A stretch of DNA of 64,000 nucleotides. It comes from Schizophyllum amplum. Its lineage: Eukaryota > Basidiomycota > Agaricomycetes > Agaricales > Schizophyllaceae. The DNA lies in NCBI GenBank assembly GCA_007026445.1, contig VDMD01000042.1:62001-126000 (forward strand), read 5' to 3'. The translations under genes were made by a program, and so were the position numbers. Below the pieces are notes generated by a model. The model was not told the origin of the DNA, searched no databases, and saw nothing but the letters and a program-made list of their open reading frames with translations. Shown here piece after piece: positions 21,127 through 32,620 of this stretch. Each line of letters begins with the position of its first letter. Position 1 is the first letter of the stretch.

Positions 21127-23157
21127 ATGTTCCTCACACTCGTTCTTCTCACCGCCCCCACATTCTTTACTCTCGCTGCAGCAGAGCAGGCATATAATGA
21201 GAGCGTCAAGTACGACTCTGGCCTGATGGGAGACAGCCCAACTCAGAGCTACGTAGCAGCTACTGATTTCACTCCGTGCGTACTTAATTGTCCCTCTACG
21301 ACAAGGCTGACACGGTCAATTTAGGGTCCAGCTCAACTATGAGGTCGCATTAACCGACGAGAAGGCGGCAAAGATCTCCTCCGGCTTGATGTTCTTCGCC
21401 ACAACACGTAAGTCCGATTTCTACAGAAGAAACCTTCTGTGTTTGCTAAATTTACGCTAGCGGACGCTGTTCAGCCGGGTCCGCTCATCATTAAGCAGGA
21501 CGGCACTGTCGTCTGGGATGGAGGCGCGGTTTTCCCTCAATCGACGACATCTTTCATGGTCGAGCCGTACATGGGCGAGGACCACATGATCGTCTGGTCC
21601 GGCCAGTTGAGTGGCGTTGGCTATGGATGGGGAAGCTGGCACGTGCTCAACACTGCGTACGAGGAGGTCGCGACCTAGTGAGCCGATTCATCCTTTCCCG
21701 AGATTTTGACCTTCTGATGCGACAATTACTATCAGCACGGCTATCGGGCTGCCCAATAATACACTCGCGGATATGCATGACGTGAGTGGTTAGTTTTCCT
21801 CGGCTTCGGACGCTCGGCTCACGGCTCGTCAGTCCCATATTTACAGCGGCGACCTGGCTACAATGACAGCGTACGTGACCCAAGAATACGACTTGAGCCC
21901 GTACGGTGGTCCCAAGAATGGATACATCCTCAACTGCGTCGTGCAGGAAATCAACATCACATCGAGTGCGTCGGTTTTGCGCTTAAAATACGGTTCTAGA
22001 TACTGACAGTTCGCAGGCGAAGTCATCTTCGAGTGGCACTCGCTCGACCATGTTGATCCTTCGGAGTCGTACACCTCGCCTGGGCTCACGGGATCGGACA
22101 GCTCGTCCCCTTGGGACTACTTTGTACGTTGTCCTGTCTACTACAGCTGCTCGGCCTCGCTGATAAGTGCCTCAAGCACCTCAACGCCATCGACAAGGAT
22201 GACAGCGGCAATTATCTGATCTCTGGCCGCCACATCCATACGCTATTCTACGTGAGTCAAGTCGAAGGCTCAAAGACATTACCATCCTCATCATCAATTT
22301 TAGGTGGACGCATCTTCCGGTGACATTCAGTGGCGGTTGGGAGGCAAGAACTCCAACTTCACGATCTCCAAGGACGCCGAGTTCTCGTGGCAGCATGACG
22401 GTCGCTGGAGGAGCGCGAGCACGATTTCGTGAGTGTCTGCATTGAATGCATGGAGCTAAATCTAAATCGCATATGCTATACAGGCTCTTCAACAACGCTG
22501 GCACAATTGGTCAGCAGGATCGAGTGTCCTCGCGCGGCATGCTGCTCAACGTCGACACGACTGCCATGACCGTCGACCTCGCGCAGGAATACCTCCCGCA
22601 CAAGAACGCCATCTCGCGGTCGCAGGGCAACACCCAGATTCTCGAGAACGGCAACGTCATCGTCGGGTATATACATTCCCTGGCCTCCGGTTTCCGTCTA
22701 CTGACACTGCTGCATCAGCTGGGGAGCGGAGCCGTACTTCGGCGAGTACGACTCGGCGGGCAACCTGCTGTGGGAGATGCGCTTTGCCTACGACAATGTT
22801 CAGGCTTGTGAGTCTCTAAGGATTTGTAACACCTTCATGATTGCCTGACGCCTCGCAGACCGCGCGTACCGCTTTGACTGGACCGCGACGCCTTCGACGC
22901 CGCCCTCGCTCGCCGTCACCGGTAGCGACTCGAACCGCACGGCCTATGCGTGGTGGAACGGCGCGACCGAGGTTGCCACCTGGGGCCTGTACGGCTCGTC
23001 GGACTCCGGCGAGAGCGTCAACCTCGCCAACGCCACTCGCATCGATTTCGAGACCCCCATCACGTTCGAGCAACTGGAGGACTATACCTCATACACGGTT
23101 GCTGCCTTGGACGCCAGCGGGCAGGTCCTCGGGACCTCGGACGCTGTCACAGCCTGA
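21127..23157 (+). CDS. Secreted arylsulfotransferase-like protein, copy D
   Basis: The best-preserved member; 11 exons, about 540 residues. Signal peptide MFLTLVLLTAPTFFTLAAA. Then EQAYNESVKYDSGLMGDSPT, VQLNYEVALTDEKAAKISSG, GPLIIKQDGTVVWDGGAVF, EPYMGEDHMIVWSG, YGWGSWHVLN, SHIYSGDLATMTAYVTQEYD, FEWHSLDHVDPSESY, HLNAIDKDDSGNYLISGRHI then HTLFY, GDIQWRLGGKNSNF, FSWQHDGRWRS, SRSQGNTQILENGNVIVG, a TAYAWWNGATEVATW block and GTSDAVTA. This order fits Arylsulfotran_2-type proteins (beta-propeller fold, extracellular). Most exon joints read in phase with GTNNGT donors. Tail-to-tail with the lipase, about 530 bp away. Enzyme activity is inferred from family only. Confidence 0.88.
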
Positions 23158-23685
23158 TAGCTGCCGAGTCTCGGCATTGTACGGACGGGGAATATTGACA
23201 TGGAATGTCTGGAACACCAACTACTTACTCTCTCTTCACAACTGCACTCCTTCTGTACCTACATTCCTTAGCATACTTATCGCACCTTCAGTCTCTACAA
23301 AGCAAGCCTAATTCTGCATGTCACTCGACCTAGTCTCGACCATGGGTTCGTTCTGGGCTGGTGCGTTTGACAGTGAAAGCCACATCATTCTCGTCCACAC
23401 GCCCCGTCCTCAGCAGTACTCTGTTCCAATGAAGATCCCATTGTACAGTCCCGCCTGGGAGGAAATCAGCCTCAGTTTTCCTGATCGACATGACAAACAT
23501 AAAGGTCTACGAACATGATCATCCAGAACACCCTCCGAAGCGTCGGGAACCTGAAGGCCCCATCTGTCAGCTCGCCGGACGTCTAATTGCGACGGCGTCA
23601 GTAGAGAATTGGGCATACGACGGACCGACTGTATCGTGCATTCCGCGTCCTCGTCATCTTCTCTCCTGTTGTCCGCTGACAGGTA
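23158..23685. other. Intergenic between copy D and lipase 3' ends
   Basis: A convergent 3' region. Nothing beyond short random frames is seen. Confidence 0.3.
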
Positions 23686-24937
23686 TCAGTTTCGCTGCGC
23701 GTTCAATGCTATGTTGATCCGAAGATGAGCACCTATACAAGCTAGCCACATCCCTTCCTGGACGACGTGGATCTCCCCGGTCGGGTGCTCGTAGCTAGCT
23801 GACCGTGCAGGGAGGACGGGAATGGGATCTGAAAACGTGATGAATCTTCGTTCGCTAGATTCGAGTAGGACACGGCCACTCACCTCGCATGTTATTAATT
23901 CGCGCGTACGAGTCGGCCTGAAGAAAGCAGTTAGCCTGAAGGATCTATACACCGATAGGCTCTTCAGAGAGTATATCTTTCCTCTACTCACATTCGCATC
24001 CACCAGATCCACCCACTTCGCATTGCCCACCCGCGGTTTGCCGAAGGTGACAGTGTTCATGCGTATGTAGGGGATGTTGAGTCGGAGGTATGCCGCGTCC
24101 ATCTCGGCGAGCGCGCCTCCGAGGCCATGACCGAGCTGAATGGCAGGGTCAGCAGGGGACCAAGGCTTGGGAAGGGGAACGTTGTACAGAGGACGGGGTG
24201 AGACGTATTGAGGAGCGATATGACGAACGAACTGATACGAGCGAATGGCTGAGTCAATCAAGACGTACCGTGGTCAGAACGGCTGCGCCCGTGGTAGCGA
24301 TAGTGTTCTGCACCGCAGCGAGTACAGCGTCTGCAGAGCGTGAGTGGGCGTCTCGAAACCCTGCATAGACCATCATGTCCTCGTCAACGCCAGGGAACAT
24401 CGTCACGTCCACGGGCGCTTGTGCTATGTTCGAGTCCTGCAGAGTCGTAACACTGGCGCGAGGGTGTCAGCTGCCCAAAAGAAGCGGAGCAACAATATGT
24501 ATGGAGTCGTACAGATCTTGCGCCTCCATACCGCCGTGCGCGACGATGATGGACGCCAGGGAGGGCGAGTAGCCGACAAAATCTGGTTAGGAGTGAGCCG
24601 GGTTGGGCGCATGGCACGTTAAGAGACGCACAAAAAGGTAGATCTGAAGTTCCGTCTCCCCCGGATGCGTACAGGTCAAAGTCCTCGTTGGCCGCGCAAG
24701 CGTCTGAGCGCATAAGTGAGCAGGGATCAGCGTGTCCATCAGCCAGTGGCTGCATGAGTCGATCTTACCGCCGCATTCCCAGGTTTGTGAGCTCCCTAAG
24801 CAGTAGGCTGCTCTGGCGAGCCGAGCATATGGATCGTAGCCTGCGATAGAGTCCGCCGAGAGCAGCTGCGTATCGCGCTTGAGGGCAAAGCAGCCGGCGC
24901 TGGAAGCAAGAGCTGCCGCAATGATCGCTGCCGACAT
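23686..24937 (-). CDS. Class 3 (fungal) lipase-like protein lacking the nucleophile serine
   Basis: A secreted alpha/beta-hydrolase of the fungal lipase (class 3) family. The start at 24937 gives MSAAIIAAALASSAGCFALK as signal peptide. Then AGYDPYARLARAAYC, CAANEDFDLYASGGDG, FVGYSPSLASIIVAHGG, a DVTMFPGVDEDMMVYAGF block, the AVLAAVQNTI helix, the elbow LGHGLGGALAEMDAAYLRL, TVTFGKPRVGNAKWVDLV, ADSYARINNMRDPIPVLP (catalytic Asp) and HPTGEIHVVQEG (catalytic His), ending ALNAQRN. In active members the elbow is GHSLGG; here the serine codon reads GGC (Gly), inside an otherwise conserved frame. All exon joints can be spliced in phase, including a longer intron of about 120 nt before LGHGLGG. I infer a catalytically dead or repurposed lipase. 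A decayed partial copy lies at 440-757. Confidence 0.8.
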
Positions 24938-25513
24938 GGTAGCAGAGAGCAGGGGACTGTAGATATGCAGTAGAAGAACGGAGTGTACAGCCTGAAGGAG
25001 TCCTTCGGGTGTCACGAGAGCCTATTCACTAAGTTGGTACCGGAGTGCTGCCGAAGAGAAAGATCACAGCAGCTTGTCCAGCTTCATTTTTCAATCCTAA
25101 ATGCAGTCGTTTATCATCTCAGGCCTGTACTAGAGTGAGGATATGGTCCAGTGTTTTTCACGAAGAGCGAGCGGTGATCGGTACAAAACTGTGTCAATGG
25201 AAGTCGAAGACGAGGATGGCGTGACGCGTAAAGTTACTTCACGTGCACCCATTGTTCTACGCGCCCGTCACACTTCCTGATCGGTGATCTTCCTCCTCCT
25301 CCTTGTTCTTCACCTCGTCAACATGTGCACCCATAGCAACCAGTGCGCGACTGCTGTGCCGCGAGGTCCAGGAACATAGAACGAACATACGCAAGTCCTG
25401 GAGCCAGTGGCGTCCAGCGCAAACCCTGACGTCATCCGCGCCGCCCTCATATAATGCTCGCCTCGCGCGCAGCCGACCGCTAAATTCACCCAACTTACGA
25501 CCCTACACATATC

Positions 25514-26387
25514 ATGACCGCCCTCGGACTGACCAAGAAACCTTCCCCCGTCGAGGACCCCAACTACTGGTTCGGCGAGCCTACGGACAAGCACCCCTCT
25601 GTCGTCCGCGGCGCAGGCGAGGGCGCAGCGTACTCCCTCGCGCCCGCCGAGCGCGCCGTCGGCATCCGCCACCCGCAAGACCTCGTCCCCAACTACGGCA
25701 AGCTCACCCAGATCGACCGCGACCACGCCGCGTACGTGTCGCGCCTGCAGCCCGGCACGATCTCGCAGCTGCCCGATGGGTCATATCTGCACCGCGGGGT
25801 GCCGATCGACTACAGGGAGTGGGCGGGAACGGAACAGTACGACTGGGACAAGGAGTTCCCCGATGGCATTCCTGCGTACATTGGCCCCATGCCGATCAAG
25901 GACCTGCCGCCTGGGTATCGGAACCCGACCGCGGTGCGCGATACTTTGAGTTTTGTCTGCCTATCGTGCTGACTCCTCTTCGCAGATCAAGGAGCTCCTG
26001 CGCTCTCAGCGACCTGCGCCAGGACCCAGACTCTTCAATGAACCCGGACAATTCCCTCCGAGTAAGCACAGTCCCTGTATCTGCTCTGCGCCTACTTACT
26101 CTCACATCACAGGCATTTTCGGCAAGCCACCTGGTGTCAATCCAGACCTCTTTGGCAAGCCATACGGCGTGCCCCCTGACATGTTCGGCAAGCCGTACGG
26201 CGTAGAGCCTGACTTGTTCGGCAGGGTGTGTAGCTGTCTGTCGTGGTCTGCCGCTGCGATGCTAACCTGTCAACAGCCTCCTTACGAGCCCATCACCCTC
26301 TTCGGCAAGCCGACGACTGTGCAGCCGGACCTCTTTGGCAAACCGAGCACGCTTCCGCCTCGCCTGTGCTTCGAGGACCCGGTGTAA
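25514..26387 (+). CDS. Small hypothetical protein with LFGKP-type tandem repeats
   Basis: Four exons (25514-25933, 25986-26061, 26113-26225, 26277-26387) give 239 residues with every joint in phase. The N-terminal two thirds is globular-looking (MTALGLTKKPSPVEDPNYWF, GKLTQIDRDHAAYVSRLQPG, a DGIPAYIGPMPIKDLPPGYR segment). The C-terminal third is six tandem units of about 11-12 residues, mostly of the form LFGKPxxVxPD (GIFGKPPGVNPD, LFGKPYGVPPD, MFGKPYGVEPD, then diverged units), ending CFEDPV. There is no signal peptide or membrane segment. I do not recognise the family. The Pro/Gly pattern suggests an extended repeat that may bind a partner; this is inference. Head to head with the lipase, about 575 bp between starts. 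Confidence 0.7.
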
Positions 26388-26547
26388 GCTGGATCAGCCT
26401 GCGCGAGACGATTACCCTGTCATGGACGCTGCGCTAGTACCGCGCTACGGCTTCACGGACACAACTAACCTGTACTGTACACCAATGTATCATCACTAGT
26501 ATCTTAAACTCGTATAACATGCCCGAGAGTCGAGGCTACTGTCGATT

Positions 26548-26593
26548 GTGACGAGCGCTTATTATAGCCGTCACGGGCGCCTAAGTAACGTCT
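26548..26593 (+). promoter_or_regulatory. Shared upstream block of F-box family 1 (copy ii)
   Basis: GTGACGAGCGCTTATTATAG followed by CGTCACGGGCGCCTAAGTAAC, clearly related to the block before copy (i). Confidence 0.4.
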
Positions 26594-26712
26594 TGATCTC
26601 TTCCTCATCTACATCTGTCCAGAATCACCTTCTCACGTCGGCATATCGAGAACGGACTGACGCCACCACACTCTAAACAGCATCGTCGCATCCAGAACAT
26701 GCGTTTCGCACT

Positions 26713-28013
26713 ATGAGCAACATCGCTGAGGTCCCCGACGTCCTTCTTCCCATTTTCGAGCAACTGCTTTATAGCATATCATGGATGGAGGACGATGTAC
26801 TGGTCTCCCATACTATAGGGGACCACGAGCCGGTCACAAAGCAAGAGAGAAGCACAACATGACGCAGATGCTTATGGAACGAGCTCGCGACACCGCTGCT
26901 GTGGAGGCGGGCCACCGTGTCGGTCGCTATATGGAAGCTTCTACCAGACGACTGTCGAAGCTTTTAAGACACTGACGGGGGAGGCACTCTATTGGTATGT
27001 TCTCAGTCTGCTTGTATCTGTCACCTATCAAACCGCCGACACGTACACTTTCCGCGCGTATCTAACGTCGAATGTATGCTCCATCTCCCTTGTGCTGCCC
27101 GAACCTGGAGCAAATAATGGTCAAAGGCGACGCCGCCATCGATGCACTCACTGTGCAGCAAATCGACACGGTGCTCGCAGGACTCACCAGGCTCACTCAC
27201 GTCTCGCTCAGGCTGCCGTATCCGGAAGAGCTTCACCGTATGCGCGCCGTGGTCCGGAGCCCGTCTCTTCCGAGTCCTGTCATTATCGCGTCCAGGAAAC
27301 CATCGCGGTTCATCCACACCTCCCTGCGGCCACTCGTGCTCGACGACGTGCCTCTCCCCAGCGCGTCACACGACCTGATAACCGCCTTCGGACCCGACAG
27401 TGAGGCTCTGTGCGTCCGCTCCCAAGTTCGGCGGCACGACAACCCCGCAACCCCTCCACGCTCGTCGACCTGCACCTTGAGCCGTTGACCACCGTCATTA
27501 ACGTCCTGCGCGTCGACCACCTCCGGCCCTTCGCGGAGCCCACGCGTCTGGTGCGCGTGTATCTGCATGTCTCGTGGGTGACGGTGCTGAAAGATGGGCC
27601 GATGCGCGAGCTCACGCGGTGGTGGCCGGCGCTCGAGGAGTTAATGATTATGGGGCACTACAAGATGGTGACGGGATGTTCGCTCAGCGCGCTTGAGGGG
27701 TTCGCGGCTCACTGTCTTCTTCTGCGGGCGGTGACAATACCAGTGGATGGGAGGAATGTGCCAGACGTGGAGGGGGATATGCCGCGGGTGAAGGGAGACG
27801 CCGAAGAGGATATCAAGCCCTGGTCGCGGTGCAGCCGACAGTTTATCACAGTCTGCGGTGGGCGCGCGCCGAGTCCGGACAGGGTCGCTGCGTACCTCCA
27901 TTCGCTGTTTCCTTGTCTCCGTTCGCGCCTATAACGGCGACACAATGTCGGACAGGGATTGGAAGGCGGTGACCCGCCATCTCCCGCTGCCGGTGAAAGG
28001 TGTGCATGGTTGA
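26713..28013 (+). pseudogene. F-box family 1 pseudogene
   Basis: Starts MSNIAEVPDVLLPIFEQLLY like the intact members, but reaches a stop 48 codons later. The F-box continuation LWNELATPLLWRRAT lies in another frame (about 26876-26965) and ends in a stop. The LRR-like part then returns from about 27040 (CCPNLEQIMVKGDAAIDALT, VQQIDTVLAGLTRLTHVSLR) and breaks again near 27440. STLVDLHLEPLTTVINVLRV then continues to PSPDRVAAYLHSLFPCLRS, and the last codons DWKAVTRHLPLPVKGVHG are in yet another frame. At least three frame changes plus a stop: non-functional. It is in tandem with the intact copy (iii), about 400 bp upstream of it. Confidence 0.8.
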
Positions 28014-28294
28014 CCACATACATTCTGACTCTTCCACGACATAGAGGGCACATAGGAATGTCGATCATGATATTTACTGCTTCTTGCTTGAGGTTCGCAG
28101 TCGCGTCGTGTCGGTGGTCACCCGTAGTACTCATTCTCTCAATTACAAGAGTCGAGGGAAAACTTCTCAAAATTAGCGCGCAGTCGGATGAGTCGATCTT
28201 CCGACTTTCGGGCTTCTCCTCACGGCCGGCCAAATACGGTTTCTGCTGTACAGCTCAGGCTGAGGCAAGTTAAGTAATCGTCTGTTACCTTACG

Positions 28295-28355
28295 TGTGAC
28301 ACTGTCACAGTTACCGTGACGCCTTATTCGTGACCGGCGCTTAAGCGGCTTAACA
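28295..28355 (+). promoter_or_regulatory. Shared upstream block of F-box family 1 (copy iii)
   Basis: CGTGTGACACTGTCACAG, ACCGTGACGCCTTATTCGTG and GGCGCTTAAGCGGCTTAAC, related to the other family 1 upstream blocks but more diverged. Confidence 0.35.
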
Positions 28356-28419
28356 TCACTTGAGTCCCTTCTCTCCTCCCACGTCGCCGCACCGTGCGCG
28401 TGAACATAGACGCCGCGAC

Positions 28420-30010
28420 ATGACCAACATTGCTGAAGTCGCCGACGTTCTTCTTCTCATCTTCGAGCAAGTGCTTCATCTGTCTTCAGAGCAGGACGCC
28501 TGGCATGAGCCGCCCCGATCCCTGCTTCCCATCGTGCTTGTCTCGCGCTTGTGGAACGAGCTCGCGACACCTTTGCTGTGGAAAAAGGTTACATCGCGTG
28601 CTATATGGAATCTGCTTCCAGCAGACTGCCGATACTTGGTGCACAGTCAAGGACAATATATCTCTTTACTGGTATGTAATCAGTCCACATCGCTTGATCT
28701 TTTCACGAACGCAGTATCCATGCACTATTTCGCAGCATCCCTGGCGTCCTCTGGACGATGCGGACTGGGCGCCCACTGCGAAGCTCTCGTACCACATCAA
28801 GACACTCTGCCATAGTCGTGACAGTGGAGTGTATCTGACGGCAGGCGTCCTCGCTGCGCTTCCTCCACTGGACGCGCTTTTCCCCTCCATGGAGCACATC
28901 ATATACAAGGCATATCTCCACGTTAATGGCCCAAAATACGACGCAGATAACTTCCACGCGTATCTTTCCTCGTCTCTGCGGTCTATAACATTAGACTCAA
29001 ACACCGATTTCATTCCCGACATCCCCAGAATCGCCCGATGCTGCCCAAACCTAGAGAAATTGATTATGCGAAGCGAAGCCAGCATCGATGTACTCACTGT
29101 GCAACAAATCGACGCGGCGCTTGCGAGTCTGAGCAATCTCGCCCAAGTCTCGCTTAGGCTGCCGTCGCCGAACAAACTTCACCACCTAAGCGCCGTGGGA
29201 CGCAGTCCTTCTATCCAGTCGCTCATCATCACGGGTTCGAACCCCTCGCGATATTTGTGTACGCCGCTTCGGACGCTCATGCTCTTGAACCTGCCTCATG
29301 CCCGCGCGACAAGCAACATGATAGCCTCGTTCGGCCCCGGTGCACGCCCCATCGAGGCCTTGTGCCTCCGCCCATACATCCTGTGTGACGAAACCGACGA
29401 CACCGGCATGCACCATCTCAGCGCGCTCACCGCCCGTGCCGCCGCCCATTGCAGCCCGTCCACGCTCACCGTGCTGCGCATCGACTGCGTGCAGTTTTAT
29501 TCGGAGCATGCCCTGCGTGTCGACCACCTCAGGCCTTTCGCAGCACATACACGCCTGGTACGTGTATATTTGCGTGTCTCGAGGGCCACGGCGTTGGATG
29601 ATGGGGCGGTGGGTGAGCTCGCGCGATGGTGGCCGATGCTCGAGGACTTGGGAATTTTTGGGTACGGCCTCCCAGGAGCATCAAGCACACTCCGCGCGCT
29701 CGAGTCGCTCGCTGTGCACTGTCCGCAGCTGCAGTCCCTGGCTATCGCGCTGGACGCGACGAACGTACCGGAATCATCGAACGACGTGCGGGGTGATACT
29801 ACGTCTAGCGGAGTGTTGCGGTGCGGCCTTCGACGACTTTCAGTTTGCGGGGGACGCGTCCCTAATCCTGTCGGGGTTGCTGCGTACCTCGATGCACTGT
29901 TTCCCGCGTTGGTTGAGGTGTGCAGCTCTACCAAAAACAACGAGTCGGTGGAAGAGTGGAGGGAGGTGAACGACCTTCTCTCACCGAAGGTGGATTTTGC
30001 GCATGGCTGA
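28420..30010 (+). CDS. F-box/LRR-like protein, family 1 (copy iii, intact)
   Basis: Two exons (28420-28671 and 28736-30010; 64-nt intron in phase 0) encode 508 residues. The N-terminus MTNIAEVADVLLLIFEQVL with IVLVSRLWNELATPLLWKKV is an F-box-like domain, which normally binds Skp1 in an SCF ubiquitin ligase. The rest has irregular leucine-rich repeats: CCPNLEKLIMRSEASIDVLT, NLAQVSLRLPSPNKLHHL, HALRVDHLRPFAAHTRLVRV, STLRALESLAVHCPQLQSLA, then AAYLDALFPALVEVCSSTKN. The start is fixed by the match to MSNIAEVPD in the other members. No stop or frameshift. Tail to tail with copy (iv), about 710 bp apart. The target protein is unknown. Confidence 0.82.
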
Positions 30011-30722
30011 GCACCATCCTGGCGCATTATCTAGCTAGTAGCATGTCTTCGCGGTCCTCCCACGGCAGAGGGACGAAGTATCTCAATCGCTTTCTTGTTG
30101 TCTTGCTTTCTCTAGCGTAGGTATCTACATACTAGTCTCTCGCCGATCCTTCGTTACCTCGTTTATCTCAATCATTCAACTTCTATCTCGGCCACTTCAC
30201 CTCACTCTGTCACTTCATCTATCACGGTTATTTCGTTCTGTCTCGGTGACTCGGCCTGTCTCGGTGACTTCATCTGTATCTCTTGGTCTCACTTCGTGCT
30301 CGAGCCGTCGAGGGAGAGCTCTTCAAGCTCCTCGGCGGAGGAGCGGCGTGAGGCGCGTCTTGCATCACTCGCGGGCGCGTCGTCTAGCATAGTAAGTAGC
30401 ATCACTCTGGGGCGCGACCTATTCTCCCATATCCTTGACCTATCCATATTCTCGACCTACCAATACCGTCGATCTCGCCTCGTCTCTTCATCCGTTGACG
30501 TCTTTCTCCATCGCCACTGCTTTTCCCCTCAACCAGGCCTGCTCACCCTACGCCTTGCTCCCTCACCGTGTCTTGCCCCATCAACACATTCGTCTTTCCT
30601 CATCGTCTGTACATATCCCCTTATCTGTACAACGACTCCTCGCCTGGCTTGGCACCCGTAATCAGAAGGCCTGAGGGGGCGTATCCTACTAGAGTGCATG
30701 CGCTCGCTGCATACGCGCGACC
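30011..30722. other. Intergenic with short C/T-rich repeats
   Basis: Convergent 3' ends. Around 30190-30290 the unit GTCTCGGTGACTTC or similar repeats several times. No gene is supported. Confidence 0.35.
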
Positions 30723-32512
30723 TCATCTACGAGCCCTAGGCTTCTGCCGCAGAATATTGTTCACTCTCGACCACACCCTCTTGGCCGTACGCCCATTCTC
30801 GCCGAAGCAGCTTACTTCGGCCAGCGCGGGGAACAGAGCCTGTAGGTACGTCGCGACCGCAGCCGCATGCAGCGCAGCCGCATCCGGCGCGCACCTTGGT
30901 ATCGGATTCGGCGACGCCCTCATCGGATTCGTCGCGAACCCCATCGCATACGGCCCAAACCCAATCGCATTCGGCGCGCCCGTCGCATTCGGCGCGACCG
31001 TCGCATTCGACGCGACTCCCGTCACATTCGACACGCCGCCCGCCTCATCTGGCAGCGCGAGCCTCCCACACACCTTGAGATATTGCACACCGCGCCGGCG
31101 TGACCCGTCGGGCCAGGTACGCGGCATGGCGCCAAGAATCGCCTGCGCGGCGTCCCCCACCGCCTCGGGCACCACCGTCGCGTCCAGCGGGATCGTCAGA
31201 CTCCGCAGCCGCGGGCACAGCACAGCGAGCGCTTCGAGCGCGCGCAGCGAGCACAGAGCGTCGTCGCCGCGGGGGGCGGCGACGAGATGCAGATACTCGA
31301 GCGCCGGCCACCACCCCGCGAGCTCGGCCACCGCCTCGTCGTCCAGCGCCGCCGCCGCCGATACCTGCACGTGCACGCACACCAGGCGGGTATGCCCAGC
31401 GAGAGGCCGGAGGTGCTCGACGCGCAGGGCGTGCGGCGTGGGCGCCGACTGCGCCGTGCACTCGATGTGTAGGCGGGTGAGCGTGGAGGGGCTGCAGTAC
31501 GCGGCGGCGCGCGCGGCGAGCACAGCGAGGTGGTGCATGCCGGGGTCAGGGTCGTCGTCGGGCCACAGGGCGCGGGGGCGGAGGTACAGGGCTTTGATGG
31601 GGCGTGCGGGGCGTGCGAAGGCGGCTAGCATGGCGCTCACCGCCCGGGCGCTGGGCGCGTCGTTGAGCGTGATCGTTAGCTGAGAGCGGGGCATATACCC
31701 ATCGGGAGCCTTTCCCGATAGCAAGAGCGAGTGGAGGGACGGGAGGCGGCCCACGCTGTGCATGTGATGGAGCTCGTTCGGGTAGGGCAGCGCGAAGAAG
31801 ACGGTGGTGAGCCTGCCGAGTTTTCCGAGCGCAGTGTCCATCCGTCGCACGGTGAGCGCGTTGAGGACACCCTTGCTTTCCACCATGATCGTCTCCAGGT
31901 CTGGGCAACATCGGGCGACCTTGATAATGTCGGGGACGAACTTGGTGGTTGCGTAGAGTGTGATGAAGCGTACAGTGGAGGTCAAGTACGCGTGGAAGGT
32001 ATGCACGTCGTGCAACGTATCGCTCACGGAGAACGTTCTGTATATGATGCGCCGCAGGGAGAGGAAAAGTGTACCTAGCGGAGGAAGCGCCGCGATAGTG
32101 CTCGGTGCCAGAAACACTGCACCAGGGGGACTGTGGCAGATTGTCTCGACGTGGTATGAGAGCCTCGTCAATGCCTCCAAGTCCTTGTTCGTAAGCGGCC
32201 GGGAGAGCTCCTGCGTGAGGTAATCCGTTGAGTGGCACATACACTGGAAGACGGGTCACATACCAGAAGACTACCTTGCCGACCGCCGGTGTTGCTCAAA
32301 CGTCGACAGTCGTTTGGAAGAAGCTTCCATACAGAGACCGGCGTGACTTTCCTCCACAGGAGCGGTGTCGCGAGCTCGTGCCACAAGCGGGAGACAAGCA
32401 CGCAGGGAAACAGACATGGCGGTTGTCCATCGTCAAGGTGAGATGCAAATTCAAGCACAAGTTCCTCGAAGATGAGAAGAAGGATGTCGGGGACCTCAGC
32501 GATGTTGCTCAT
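30723..32512 (-). CDS. F-box/LRR-like protein, family 1 (copy iv, intact)
   Basis: Two exons (32512-32264 and 32210-30723; intron 32211-32263) encode 578 residues. MSNIAEVPDILLLIFEELVL and CVLVSRLWHELATPLLWRKV form the F-box-like start, and the intron sits at the same place and phase as in copy (iii). LRR-like segments: CCPDLETIMVESKGVLNALT, VRRMDTALGKLGRLTTVFFA, HALRVEHLRPLAGHTRLVCV, SLRALEALAVLCPRLRSLTI. It differs from copy (iii) by an insertion near the C-terminus of a short hydrophobic repeat rich in Asn-Ala-Thr/Ile-Gly (TGVASNATVAPNATGAPNAI), then LQALFPALAEVSCFGENGRT and an RQKPRARR end. Frame fully open. Role inferred as for copy (iii). Confidence 0.82.
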
Positions 32513-32569
32513 GGTGCAGCGTCGCCTTGCAGTTCTTTCACGGTGTGGGGACGTGAAAGGGAGAGAAGG

Positions 32570-32620
32570 ATGTTATTTAAGCACCTAGCGTCAAAGGCGT
32601 CACGGTGACTGTGACTGCAT
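32570..32620 (-). promoter_or_regulatory. Shared upstream block of F-box family 1 (copy iv)
   Basis: On the minus strand: CAGTCACCGTGACGCCTTTG and AGGTGCTTAAATAACATCC. It shares the CGTGACGCC and TTAAATAAC elements with other members. Confidence 0.4.

Noticed and set aside
24417..24520. Apparent frameshift in the lipase after MEAQDL
   Set aside because: Using the downstream acceptor TCTGCAG restores the phase, so no frameshift is needed.
29226..29250. A GGTTCGAACCCC stretch resembling a tRNA T-arm
   Set aside because: It lies in an open F-box coding exon, and no acceptor, D or anticodon stems can be built around it.
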